This document shows, piece by piece, positions 34,164-43,125 of a DNA stretch of 64,000 nt. A program made the translations under genes and the position numbers. The stretch comes from Albibacillus kandeliae. Lineage in GTDB: Bacteria > Pseudomonadota > Alphaproteobacteria > Rhodobacterales > Rhodobacteraceae. The stretch is from assembly GCF_003116585.1 (NCBI RefSeq), contig NZ_QEHM01000006.1, positions 1 through 64,000 on the forward strand, written 5' to 3'. The notes beneath the pieces are model-generated. The model was given only the letters and a program-made list of their open reading frames with translations. It had not been told where the DNA came from and ran no database searches. Within the stretch, counting starts at the first letter, position 1; every line of letters starts with the position of its first letter.

Positions 34164-34532
34164 TCATGCCACCGTGATACGACGAATGGTGCCGATCAGT
34201 TTTCCGTCATCAAAGGGCTTCACGATCCAACCGGTTGCACCACTGTTGCGCGCCCGTTCCTTGAGATCCTGGGCGCTCTCGGTGGTGAGCACTAGGATCG
34301 GCATCCCAGCGAACTCTGCCTCGGCCCGGATTGCGTTAATTACTCCAAAGCCATCCATACGGGGCATATTGATGTCGGTGATCACGACATCTGGGGCAAC
34401 CTGGGGAAGCTTCTCCATGCCATCGATACCATCTTCGGCGACGTGCACCTCAAAACCACCCTGGGTGAGGGTGTGCCGCAGCATTTCTCGGATGGTACGC
34501 GAGTCATCTATCGCAAGAACCTTAATCGTCAT
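34164..34532 (-). CDS. cheY: CheY-type response regulator
   Basis: 122 residues. LAIDDSRTIREMLRHTLTQG contains the acidic pocket, VVITDINMPRMDGF the phosphoacceptor Asp, LTTES the switch Thr and IVKPF the Lys. Located right upstream of cheA and overlapping the STAS gene stop (ATGA). Probable flagellar-motor effector of this pathway. Confidence 0.94.
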   Translation of the reverse strand: MTIKVLAIDDSRTIREMLRHTLTQGGFEVHVAEDGIDGMEKLPQVAPDVVITDINMPRMDGFGVINAIRAEAEFAGMPILVLTTESAQDLKERARNSGATGWIVKPFDDGKLIGTIRRITVA

Positions 34533-34804
34533 GATTGCCCTTCCTGAGCGAGCAGCTCTTCTTCGAGCCCCAGTCTCTCCAGATCTTTGCGCATAGGCTC
34601 GGACGCAATGATCCGAAAAGCCGTTCCTTCCGACTTGCAGGCCCGACTAGCGGCGAGAAGAACCTGTGCTGCAAGTCCGCCAATCCCTCGTACGTCACCG
34701 CCGTCGAGTTCGATGTCGCCTCCCTGCCACTCCTGGAGAGCGGAGAGCAATGTTCGCGCAGCAGCGCTGTCGAGCCTCTCTCCAAGTACGATCCGTTCAG
34801 CCAT
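34529..34804 (-). CDS. STAS-domain protein of the chemotaxis operon
   Basis: 91 residues from ATG 34804, chosen because GGGGAGG lies seven bases upstream; a TTG at 34822 touches the cheD stop but has no such site. The sequence RIVLGERLDSAAARTLLSAL and IELDGGDVRGIGGLAAQVLL resembles a SpoIIAA/STAS fold, but the usual phosphorylated Ser in the D-x-S motif is replaced (GDVRGIGGLA), so a non-phosphorylated scaffold role is possible. STAS proteins are common in such alphaproteobacterial che operons. Confidence 0.8.
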   Translation of the reverse strand: MAERIVLGERLDSAAARTLLSALQEWQGGDIELDGGDVRGIGGLAAQVLLAASRACKSEGTAFRIIASEPMRKDLERLGLEEELLAQEGQS

Positions 34805-34818
34805 GACGGGGCCTCCCC

Positions 34819-35391
34819 TCAAAACAGTGTCACATTGTTGTTGGTACTGGCAGACGGCGGCTTTGGAGGAGATTCGAGTTCGATCTGTTCACGCAGCATC
34901 ATCTGCTGCGCCGAACCGGTTGTTGGAACGAAGCGAATTCGACGAGCCTGAGCGCCTCCGAGACTTTCTGAATGGCAGTGGATCCCTTCGTCTTGCAGGA
35001 ACTTTCGGGCGAAGATCGCATTTGACTCACCAATGTGCGCGAGGTTGTCATTCATGATTGCCCCTCCGAAGAGCTTTGCTTGCAGTCTGTTTCGATCAGC
35101 CCCCTTCTTCAGCAGGCCATTGATTAGCAATTCCATTGCGAGGAGACCGTAGCGGAAACCCATCCCGCCCTTTCCACTGCCTTCGGGAAGCAGAAAGTGG
35201 TTCATGCCACCTACCCGAGCCGTCGGATCACACAGACAAAGTGACACGCAGGAGCCGAGGATCGTAGTGAGCACGATCCCTGGGTCGTCGGACACCCGGT
35301 ACTCCCCCTGGATCACATGCTCGATCCGAAGTTCCCCGCTCTCTATTTCTTTTGTGAACCCGGCCACCTGCAGCACTACCTCTTCGATCAA
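34819..35391 (-). CDS. cheD: Chemoreceptor glutamine deamidase CheD
   Basis: 190 residues. The catalytic Cys sits in TTILGSCVSLCLCDP and the His in GGMNHFLLPEGSGKG; KLFGGAIM and IHCHSESLGGAQARRIRF complete the family pattern. It deamidates receptor glutamines. The TTG start at 35391 lacks a clear ribosome site and a GTG a few codons later may be used instead. It is the first gene after the MCP in this operon. Confidence 0.92.
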   Translation of the reverse strand: MIEEVVLQVAGFTKEIESGELRIEHVIQGEYRVSDDPGIVLTTILGSCVSLCLCDPTARVGGMNHFLLPEGSGKGGMGFRYGLLAMELLINGLLKKGADRNRLQAKLFGGAIMNDNLAHIGESNAIFARKFLQDEGIHCHSESLGGAQARRIRFVPTTGSAQQMMLREQIELESPPKPPSASTNNNVTLF

Positions 35392-35453
35392 TGTTCAATT
35401 TCAGCATCTGGGATCATCGTCATCTTCATCGAGAAGTGCGCTGCCGGCTCCGG

Positions 35454-38072
35454 CTAGAAGTCTTCCCATTCAGCCGCCGCCTTCTCGATAGGCTTCGCAG
35501 CCCGGGCTGCCATCGACACTCCGACTTCAGCAACTGGGGACGAGCGTGTGTCCACCTTGGGGTTGGTTGGAGACTGACGCTTTTTGTGACGTTGCTGTAC
35601 GACACCGCCGGTTTCGCTGGTTTCCTCGGACATCTTGAAGTGTGAAACTGTTTCGACGAGGGAGACTGCGTCATTCCGGAGGGCGTCGCTGGCCGCCGTG
35701 GTTTCTTCAAGGCGCGCTGCGTTCTGTTGGGTGGACTGATCCAGCTGTGTAACAGCCTTGTTGATCTCGGCGAGGCTCGCGGATTGCTGCTTGGACGAAG
35801 TCGCAATGTCGGAAACGAGAGTAGAGATCTCGGTTACGGAGTCCACGATCTGGCGCAGAGCGTTGCCGGTACGTCCGACCAGGTCGACACCGGTCTTAAC
35901 CTGACTTCCGCTTTTGGCGATCAACTCGTTTATTTCCCGCGCGGCATCCGAGGAGCGTTGTGCGAGCGCGCGCACCTCCGAAGCGACGACTGCAAATCCA
36001 CGGCCTGCGTCGCCGGCACGGGCCGCTTCGACACCTGCATTCAAGGCGAGCAGGTTGGTCTGGAACGCGATGTCGTCGATGACCTTGATGATGGAGGTGA
36101 TCCGATCCGAACTTTCGGCGATCTGGTCCATCGCTGCGACCGTGTCGAGCACGACGCGACCGCTGTCTTCGGCGTTGCCCTTCGCCGCGGTTACCGCCTC
36201 ATCTGCACGGGCTGCACCGCTCGCGGCCGCACGGACCGAGGTTGTCAGATCGTCCAGCGCTGCGGCGGTTTCCTCGAGGGTGGCCGCGGTACTTTCGGTT
36301 CTGCGGGACAGGCCATCGGCGGTCGTGCTGATGTCGCGTGCCTCGTTGTGGATGTTCTCGGCGTTCTCGGCGATGTCCCGCAGGGCCTTTGCCAGGTTGG
36401 CCACCGTGCCGTTGTAGTCGACCCGGAGCTCTTCGTAGCTGCCGGCAAAGGGCTTCTCGATGGAGGCCGTCAGGTCCCCGCCGCTGAGCTTGCGCAGGCC
36501 GACACGCAGCGCGTCGACAACTTCGTTCTGCTGGCGCTCCGCAACCTGCCGCTGGGCACGGGAGTCGCTCAGCTCCTTTTCCTGCAGGGTCACATCGTTG
36601 CCAAGCAACAGGACCCTGATCGGTTCACCCTTGGGATTGCGCACGCAGGTGATGCTGCCATCGAGTACGAGCTCTTCTGCGCCGCGCGTCCGAAGGGTGG
36701 TCTTGCCGATGTAGGCTTCGCCGCCGACAACGTCCTGAAGAAGCGTCTTCGCCGTTCTGTCCCCTGCCCCGCCCGGCAGCATTTCGTGAAAGGCCATCCC
36801 GCGGGTGTCACGTTCGCCCATTCCGAGGGCCTCCCGGGCTCTGGGGTTCGCGGTAAGGAAATCGCCTCCGAGGTCGAACTCGGCCTTGATCTGGTTGGCT
36901 TCGATGGCCTCGATTACCGCCCGGTTCAGCCAATCCTGGGTCACGTCCTTCCACTCCAGAACGTGGCCCAGTGGTTTGCCAGCGTCGCCCACGACACTGG
37001 AGACGGTCAGGGCAATGCGTGCTTCGCCAAAGCGCAGGGTGGTGACGAACGGGGCACCTTTGCGGCTTTGCAGGGCGCGGCGGATTTCCTGCTTGCTTCC
37101 CGGGAACCGACCGGGGCCGTGGAAGATCTCGATCGGTTGGCCGACGAGCTTCTCTGCGTCGAAATCGCGGATGGTTTCGCGCACGGTTTCCTTGAGAGCG
37201 CGCATGAGTTCGACCATCTTCGGGTTCACATAGGTGATCGTGAGGTCTTCGTCGGTGATCATCTGAGCCGAGGATGCGGCGGTGAAGGCGGCGCCCTTGA
37301 AGGTGGATTCCCGCTGTGCCTCCGCGGCCTCGGTCAGGGTGTCGCGCAGGGTGACCAGAGAGCGGCCGATCGAGCCGATCTCGTCGCGACGCCGGGCCTG
37401 GGGTATGTCGACCTCGTAGTTCCCTTCCGTCAGCGCCTGGATCACCGCGCGAGAGCGATTGAGCGGCACGATCACGATCTGGCGGAAGAGGAACAGGCAG
37501 GCGAGAACCGAGATGGCAAAGACCACGCCGGCGATGATCATCGCGACCCGACCTTCGGCGCGGAACTGCTCTCTCAGCTTTTCCGGGGTCCAGGCGTTGA
37601 CGATGGCGCCCACGATGTCGCCGTTGGCCCCGAAATGCAGCGGGATGGCGACAAGCAGACCGTCCATCGCGGTGGCTGTCTCGTCTGTCTCGAGGGCTTG
37701 CCTGGCCAGGGTCAGTGCCGCGGCCCGGTGCTCCGTGCCGGCTTCGGCGGCGGCCTCGACTTCGGCGACGATCTCGCCGTCCGCACCGATCGCGATGGCG
37801 CCGACCAGTTGCCCGCGAGACTGTTTCATGGCCTGATCCAGGGAGGCCGTGATCTGGTCGGCCTTGCGGAACTTCACGGCGCCAGCCACGATTTCGCTGA
37901 TCAGGGTGGTCTGCTCGAGGGCAAGGTTCGCGACGAAATCGCGCGTGAGGTTCGCGGCGGAGCGCCCTTCGAAGTAGGTCAGGGTTCCGCTGACGGCACC
38001 GACGGCTATGGCGAGCACGAGGGCGATCTTGGCGAGCATCGAATTGAGGCTGAGCTTGGGTGCGCGGGACAT
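35454..38072 (-). CDS. Methyl-accepting chemotaxis protein with PAS domains
   Basis: 872 residues. TM1 is near 12-32 and TM2 near 178-200, enclosing a periplasmic Cache-like sensor of about 145 residues. A HAMP follows ([20 protein letters not shown]), then two PAS-type domains (about 265-395 and 400-510) and the signalling helices with the hairpin [21 protein letters not shown] flexible tail ends in EWEDF, which fits the xWxxF CheR/CheB tether pentapeptide. Upstream sits a soluble Cache protein; CheR, CheD and CheA follow downstream. Confidence 0.95.
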   Translation of the reverse strand: MSRAPKLSLNSMLAKIALVLAIAVGAVSGTLTYFEGRSAANLTRDFVANLALEQTTLISEIVAGAVKFRKADQITASLDQAMKQSRGQLVGAIAIGADGEIVAEVEAAAEAGTEHRAAALTLARQALETDETATAMDGLLVAIPLHFGANGDIVGAIVNAWTPEKLREQFRAEGRVAMIIAGVVFAISVLACLFLFRQIVIVPLNRSRAVIQALTEGNYEVDIPQARRRDEIGSIGRSLVTLRDTLTEAAEAQRESTFKGAAFTAASSAQMITDEDLTITYVNPKMVELMRALKETVRETIRDFDAEKLVGQPIEIFHGPGRFPGSKQEIRRALQSRKGAPFVTTLRFGEARIALTVSSVVGDAGKPLGHVLEWKDVTQDWLNRAVIEAIEANQIKAEFDLGGDFLTANPRAREALGMGERDTRGMAFHEMLPGGAGDRTAKTLLQDVVGGEAYIGKTTLRTRGAEELVLDGSITCVRNPKGEPIRVLLLGNDVTLQEKELSDSRAQRQVAERQQNEVVDALRVGLRKLSGGDLTASIEKPFAGSYEELRVDYNGTVANLAKALRDIAENAENIHNEARDISTTADGLSRRTESTAATLEETAAALDDLTTSVRAAASGAARADEAVTAAKGNAEDSGRVVLDTVAAMDQIAESSDRITSIIKVIDDIAFQTNLLALNAGVEAARAGDAGRGFAVVASEVRALAQRSSDAAREINELIAKSGSQVKTGVDLVGRTGNALRQIVDSVTEISTLVSDIATSSKQQSASLAEINKAVTQLDQSTQQNAARLEETTAASDALRNDAVSLVETVSHFKMSEETSETGGVVQQRHKKRQSPTNPKVDTRSSPVAEVGVSMAARAAKPIEKAAAEWEDF

Positions 38073-38123
38073 GCCTGTTGTGTCTCCTGACGTCAGATTT
38101 CGCGTGGGCGGCGGAAGAGGAAC

Positions 38124-38687
38124 CTAGAAGGCCTCGGCGTTCAGGCCGATGGTGGCGGCGCCGATGGGAACGCCGTCGGCAGTCGTGACGACGAAGGAGA
38201 CCTGCACCTGGTAGGTTTGCGAGGACTCGTCGAGCTCGATTTCGGAGAGGTGCACCGCGTCACCCCCCTTGGGAAAAGTTTCCTGGAACTTGGCTTCGTC
38301 GCCTTGCCATGCGTCGGAGGTCACGTGGCTGACGGCGACATTCATGCCGCGGTTGTCCATCAGGATGATCTCGGTCAGCATGCCGCCGCTATCCTCGACG
38401 CTCTTCCTCAGGGCGCGTGACAGCGGCGAGTCGAGCATCGCGTCGATGACCGGTGTGTCCACGTGACCGACCTCCGCCCGCCAGACGCCGTCGAGTTCAA
38501 TAAGTTCCTCCTCGGACAGTCCCGCATGGGCGTGGTTGCTCTGCGCGATCGCCTCCTGTGCCTCGGGCGTCTGGAACCAGGCGCGGGCGGTCTGGTTCAC
38601 GTAGTCCAGCATGGCCGACTGGCTCCCGCTGGCGTGCAGGGGCATAGCGAACAGCAGCCAGAGCGTGGAAAGCGCAACAGTTCTCAT
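38124..38687 (-). CDS. Periplasmic soluble Cache-type (PDC-like) sensor protein
   Basis: 187 residues. Start ATG 38687 has GGAG six bases upstream; ATG 38699 is in frame but lacks one. A signal peptide (LSTLWLLFAMPLHASGS) is followed by a single domain: YVNQTARAWFQTPEAQEAIA helix, LTEIILMDNRGMNVAVSHVT, WQGDEAKFQETFPKG and a final VVTTADGVPIGAATIGLNAE strand pair. That is the pattern of Cache/PDC domains normally found inside receptors. No membrane anchor or signalling domain is present, so it probably works with the MCP encoded 51 nt downstream. Confidence 0.75.
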   Translation of the reverse strand: MRTVALSTLWLLFAMPLHASGSQSAMLDYVNQTARAWFQTPEAQEAIAQSNHAHAGLSEEELIELDGVWRAEVGHVDTPVIDAMLDSPLSRALRKSVEDSGGMLTEIILMDNRGMNVAVSHVTSDAWQGDEAKFQETFPKGGDAVHLSEIELDESSQTYQVQVSFVVTTADGVPIGAATIGLNAEAF

Positions 38688-39083
38688 CTCGGACTCCATC
38701 CTTTTTCCGGCCCCTGCTCCCAGGTGCTGACGTCAGGTTGGCGCCAAAGACTTAAATATCGGTGAAGCCAGCCCCGGCGGGTCTATCGCTCCCAAAAGCA
38801 CGCGCACCCGGGGCTGCGGAACGAAGGCAACCACCCCTCAAAATATTGCAATATCAAAAGAAAAGTACGTGTAGCCCGGTAAAACCGCGCTATTCCCTCC
38901 CCTCTGCGATGCAGCGCCCGGACCGCTCTGGATCGGTTTCGCTAAACTTCGAGCGATTATTGCGAAGCGCCCCCTGCGCCCATATGTGACTCCCCGGTGC
39001 CCGGCCCGCCGCGCGGATCGTCACGGTGCCCTTTCCACCAGCATGGGGGCTGATACTGTGCCCCGGAACCTGCGGAGCGCAAA
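38688..39083. other. Divergent intergenic region, no gene
   Basis: 396 nt between the chemotaxis operon and the monooxygenase gene. I see no gene, RNA or strong terminator. It must hold the promoter of the leftward che operon and that of the rightward 39084 gene; I could not assign them with confidence. A GGAG six bases before the TTG at 39084 sets the downstream start. Confidence 0.5.
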
Positions 39084-40088
39084 TTGACCCGATACTCGAT
39101 CCTCGATCTTTCCCCGATCACCGAAGGCGGCAGCGCTGCCCAGTCTCTCGCCAACTCGCTGGCGCTGGCCCGCCATGCCGAGGCGCATGGCTTTACCCGG
39201 TTCTGGCTGGCCGAGCATCACAACATGCCCGGAATCGCCAGCGCGGCGACCTCGCTGGTGATCCAGCACGTATTGCAGGGCACCGAGCGCATCCGGGTCG
39301 GCTCGGGCGGGATCATGCTGCCGAACCACTCGCCGCTGCTGATTGCCGAGCAGTTCGGCACCCTCGCCACGCTCTATCCCGGGCGCGTGGACCTTGGCCT
39401 TGGCCGGGCGCCGGGCACCGACGGGTCCACGGCCTATGCGCTGCGCCGCAACCAGAACATGGCCGACAACTTCCCCCGCGACGTGGTGGAACTGATGGGG
39501 CTGCTGGGCGATGCTGTGCCGGGTCAGCCGGTGCGCGCCGTGCCCGGAACCGGGACGCATGTGCCGGTCTACATCCTCGGCTCGAGCCTCTTCGGCGCCG
39601 AACTGGCGGCGCAGCTGGGCCTGCCCTACGCCTTTGCCTCGCACTTCGCACCCGCCGCGCTGGATCAGGCCCGCGAGATCTACCGCAGCCACTTCCAGCC
39701 CTCCGCGGCCTGCGAGAAACCTTACTTCATCCTCGCGGTGAACGCCTTCGGGGCCGAGAGCGCCGAGGCGGCGATCCGGCTGAAATCCTCCATGCAACTG
39801 GCCTTTGCGCGCCTGCGCACCGGGCAGCCCGGCCCCCTGCCGCGCCCGGTGGACGACATCGCGGCGGTGCTGGACCCGGCGATCCTGCGCATGGTGAACC
39901 AGGCGCTGAGCGTGGCGGTGCACGGCCCCGTGGCACAGGTCGAGACCGAGTTGCGGGCGCTGATCGAGCGGCACCGGCCGGACGAGATCATGTTCAACGG
40001 CAACATTCACGACCAGGACTCGCGGCGGCAGAGCTTTGCGATCGCGGCGGAGGCGATGGAGCGCATTGCCGCCGGGGTCGCAGCCTGA
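39084..40088 (+). CDS. LLM-class flavin-dependent oxidoreductase
   Basis: 334 residues. Start TTG 39084 has GGAG in front. Luciferase-like monooxygenase features are [60 protein letters not shown] and [20 protein letters not shown]. Members of this subgroup (YhbW-like) use reduced flavin; substrate unknown. The SDR gene follows at 36 nt. Confidence 0.9.
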   Translation: MTRYSILDLSPITEGGSAAQSLANSLALARHAEAHGFTRFWLAEHHNMPGIASAATSLVIQHVLQGTERIRVGSGGIMLPNHSPLLIAEQFGTLATLYPGRVDLGLGRAPGTDGSTAYALRRNQNMADNFPRDVVELMGLLGDAVPGQPVRAVPGTGTHVPVYILGSSLFGAELAAQLGLPYAFASHFAPAALDQAREIYRSHFQPSAACEKPYFILAVNAFGAESAEAAIRLKSSMQLAFARLRTGQPGPLPRPVDDIAAVLDPAILRMVNQALSVAVHGPVAQVETELRALIERHRPDEIMFNGNIHDQDSRRQSFAIAAEAMERIAAGVAA

Positions 40089-40124
40089 TCGCGGACAGAC
40101 AGACCTAAGAGGGAGGAGAAGACC

Positions 40125-40907
40125 TTGGGAAAGACATTCGATCTGAGCGGAAAGGTGGCGCTGGTCACCGGCGGAAACGGCGGCATCGGCCTCGGCATGG
40201 CCGAGGCGATGGCCGAGGCCGGGGCCAGCATCGCCATCTGGGGCACCAACGCCGACAAGAACGCGGCGGCGGTTGAAAAGCTCCGGGCGCATGGGGTCGA
40301 GGCCGAGGGCTTTGTCTGCAACGTGGCAGACCGGGCCGATGTCGAGGCCAAGATGGCCGCCACGCTCGACCGGTTCGGTCGCGTCGACGGGTGTTTTGCC
40401 AATGCCGGTGTCTCGGGTCGCGGCGCGCGCTCGTTCCTTGATATCGAGCCCGAGGAATGGCGGCGCGTGCTCTCGGTCAACCTCGACGGGGTCTATCACA
40501 CCTACCAGGCCGTGCTGCGCCACATGGTGGCCCGCGCCGAGGCGGGCGATCCCGGCGGGCGGCTGGCCTGCGTGTCGAGCCTCGCCTCGGTTTCGGGTGC
40601 GGCGCGCAACGAGCATTACGCCGCGTCCAAGGGCGCGCTGAACGCGATGACCTATGCGCTGGCGGTCGAGTTCGCGCGCTACGGCGTCACCGCCAACGCG
40701 ATCCTGCCCGGCTGGATCGAGACGGAGATGACCGAGCAGACCTTCTCGAATGACAAGTTCAAGCAGGCCGCCGGCAGCCGCATCCCGGTGCGGCGCTGGG
40801 GGGCCCCGGCCGACTTCGGCGGCATCGCGGTCTACCTGATGAGCGATGCCTCGGCCTATCACACCGGCCAGCTGCTGCAGATCGACGGCGGCTACTGGCG
40901 GTTCTGA
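40125..40907 (+). CDS. SDR family NAD(P)-dependent oxidoreductase
   Basis: 260 residues from TTG 40125 with GGGAGGAG upstream. The cofactor motif is VTGGNGGIGLGMAEAMAEAG, the catalytic Ser-Tyr-Lys is in VSSLASVSGAARNEHYAASK. The C-terminus ends with the classic QIDGGYWRF. Likely co-transcribed with the monooxygenase; substrate unknown. Confidence 0.93.
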   Translation: MGKTFDLSGKVALVTGGNGGIGLGMAEAMAEAGASIAIWGTNADKNAAAVEKLRAHGVEAEGFVCNVADRADVEAKMAATLDRFGRVDGCFANAGVSGRGARSFLDIEPEEWRRVLSVNLDGVYHTYQAVLRHMVARAEAGDPGGRLACVSSLASVSGAARNEHYAASKGALNAMTYALAVEFARYGVTANAILPGWIETEMTEQTFSNDKFKQAAGSRIPVRRWGAPADFGGIAVYLMSDASAYHTGQLLQIDGGYWRF

Positions 40908-40954
40908 GAGCCTTCGGCGCCGGGCACAGCCCCGGCCTGAATCGGCGCATGCGG

Positions 40955-40987
40955 CGGGCGGGTCCCCAAATGGGGATTTTTCCGCCC
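40955..40987 (+). terminator. Intrinsic terminator after the SDR gene
   Basis: TCCCC (40963-40967) pairs with GGGGA (40972-40976) over a 4-nt loop and is followed by a T-run (40977-40981). Outer arms GGGCGG and CCGCCC (40955-40960, 40982-40987) could extend the structure in other conformations. Confidence 0.7.
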
Positions 40988-41081
40988 GTCCTCCTCGCGC
41001 TAGCGTGATCGGGATTTTGAGCGGGACGCCTCGCAGCGGACCGGATTTTCGATGACGCAACCAGCAACGGGAGGACCCCGT

Positions 41082-43118
41082 TTGCCTTACGAACAATCAA
41101 TTGTGGCGCAGTGGAACGAGCTCATGCTTGACGCCATTCGCTCGGGTTCGGCAAAGCCCACTGAAACCACCTACCAGCTTCACCTGGTGTCTTCCGCGAT
41201 CTACGACGCCTGGGCGGCCTACGACACGGCCGCCTACGGGCACTATGGCAATATCGAACGCCCGGTGGGCGAACACACCGAGGCCAACAAGGCCGAGGCT
41301 GTCAGCTACGCCGCCTACCGGGCACTGGTGGATTTCTTTCCGAACCAGAAGGCGACGTTCGATGCCTTCATGGAAGCGCAGGGCTACGACCCAACGGTCG
41401 CCTCCACCGACCCTTCGACGGCGGCCGGGGTCGGGAATCTCGCGGCTCAGACCGTCCTTGCCGCGCGCGAGGGCGACGGGTCGAACCGCGAGAACGGCTA
41501 CAAGGACACCACCGGCTATGTCGCGGTGAACAGCCCCGACGAAACCTCGGAGTCGGGCACCGGCGGCGCGGATTTCGACCCGAACGCCTGGCAACCGCTG
41601 CGGATCCCGAACGGAACGCTGACCGACGAGAACGGTGTGCCGATCTACGACAACGACGACCCGAGCACCTATGTGGACCAGCCCGCGCTGACCCCGCACT
41701 GGGGACAGGTTGATGCCTTTGCACTGAGTTCCGGAGACCAGTTCCGACCCGACGCGCCGCCCCGCCTTGGCGATTTCTCGGAATACGTGGACGGGCTTGG
41801 CAACGTGACCACCAACGATCAGGCCTACCGCGACCAGTTCGCCGAGGTCATGGAGATGAGCGCCACGCTGACCAACCGCGAGAAGGTCATCGCCGAGTAC
41901 TGGGCCGACGGGCCGCGCACCGAGTCCCCTCCGGGCCATTGGAACCAGATCGCGCAGGATATCGCCCTGCGTGAAGGGCACGGCATCGACGACGACGCCA
42001 AGATGTTCTTTGCCCTGAACGCGGCGCTCTTCGACGCCGGGATCGCGACATGGGACGCCAAGTACGCCTATAACTCGATCCGCCCGCAGTCGGCGATCCG
42101 CTACCTCTACCAGGATCAGGAGATCGAGGCCTGGGGCGGGCCGGACGCCGGAACCGTCACCATGCTGGGGCAGGACTGGCAGCCCTACCAGAACGTGACC
42201 TTCGTCACCCCGCCCTTCCCCGAGTTCGTGTCGGGCCATTCGACCTTTTCGATGTCGGCGGCCAACACCATCGCCGCTTACGTGGGCTCCGATACCTACT
42301 ACGACGGCACCACGCTCGGGAATTACGACCTCGACCATGTCGGCGGCGTCGATCTGTTGGGCCAATACGTCGCCACCGGCCTGTCGTTCGAGACGATGAC
42401 GGGCGACCCGGTAGTGCTGCAGTGGTCCACCCTGACCGAAGCGGCGGAAGAGGCTGGGATCAGCCGGCTCTACGGCGGCATCCATATCCAGGATGGCAAC
42501 CTGATGGGTCAGGAACTGGGCCGGAACATCGCCTCCGAGGCGGAGCTGCGCTGGGAGGCGCTGTTCACCCGTGGCGGCGATGACGAGATGCGCTCGCGCC
42601 TTGACGGGCGGCTGACCATTGCCGGCGCGGGCGACGACATGGTGGTCGGGCGCAGCATCGCCGATACCATCGAGGGCGGCCTTGGCAACGACACGATCTG
42701 CGGCCTCGGGGGCGCCGATGTCGTCATGGGCAACGAGGGCCGCGACCTGCTGATGACCGGCCGGGGCAATGACAGCCTGTTCGGCGGCAGCGGCGCGGAC
42801 GAGTTGCGCGGGCGCAAGGACAACGATCTGCTGTCAGGCGGCGACGGCTGGGACATCCTCTGCGGTGGCGCGGGCAAGGATACCTTCCTCTTCGTCGCGG
42901 GCGAAACCGGCTGCGACGAAATCCGCGACTTCCAGATCGGGGTCGACCGGATCGTCCTGAGCGGCTTTGCCGAGGACGCCGAACTGGAGCTCATGCAGTA
43001 CCGTCGGGCCACGGCCTTCTTCGTGGACGGCGATCACATCGCCAACCTGAAGCGCACCGATGTCGAGGATATCGACATCGGCACCGTGTTTCACTTCAGC
43101 GACAGCGTGATCGGCTGA
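41082..43118 (+). CDS. Vanadium-haloperoxidase-like protein with RTX C-terminus
   Basis: 678 residues if started at TTG 41082, which has GGGAGGA six bases upstream; ATG 41052 would add ten residues without a site. Active-site segments of vanadium-dependent haloperoxidases/PAP2 phosphatases are YAYNSIRPQSAIRYLY (Lys/Arg), PPFPEFVSGHSTFS (Ser-Gly-His-Ser) and GGIHIQDGN (Gly-Ile-His). Residues about 500-600 carry RTX calcium repeats (GLGNDTICGLGGADVVMGNE, SGADELRGRKDNDLLSGG). No signal peptide, so type I secretion is expected. Metal and halide specificity cannot be told. Confidence 0.88.
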   Translation: MPYEQSIVAQWNELMLDAIRSGSAKPTETTYQLHLVSSAIYDAWAAYDTAAYGHYGNIERPVGEHTEANKAEAVSYAAYRALVDFFPNQKATFDAFMEAQGYDPTVASTDPSTAAGVGNLAAQTVLAAREGDGSNRENGYKDTTGYVAVNSPDETSESGTGGADFDPNAWQPLRIPNGTLTDENGVPIYDNDDPSTYVDQPALTPHWGQVDAFALSSGDQFRPDAPPRLGDFSEYVDGLGNVTTNDQAYRDQFAEVMEMSATLTNREKVIAEYWADGPRTESPPGHWNQIAQDIALREGHGIDDDAKMFFALNAALFDAGIATWDAKYAYNSIRPQSAIRYLYQDQEIEAWGGPDAGTVTMLGQDWQPYQNVTFVTPPFPEFVSGHSTFSMSAANTIAAYVGSDTYYDGTTLGNYDLDHVGGVDLLGQYVATGLSFETMTGDPVVLQWSTLTEAAEEAGISRLYGGIHIQDGNLMGQELGRNIASEAELRWEALFTRGGDDEMRSRLDGRLTIAGAGDDMVVGRSIADTIEGGLGNDTICGLGGADVVMGNEGRDLLMTGRGNDSLFGGSGADELRGRKDNDLLSGGDGWDILCGGAGKDTFLFVAGETGCDEIRDFQIGVDRIVLSGFAEDAELELMQYRRATAFFVDGDHIANLKRTDVEDIDIGTVFHFSDSVIG

Positions 43119-43125
43119 CGAGGGG

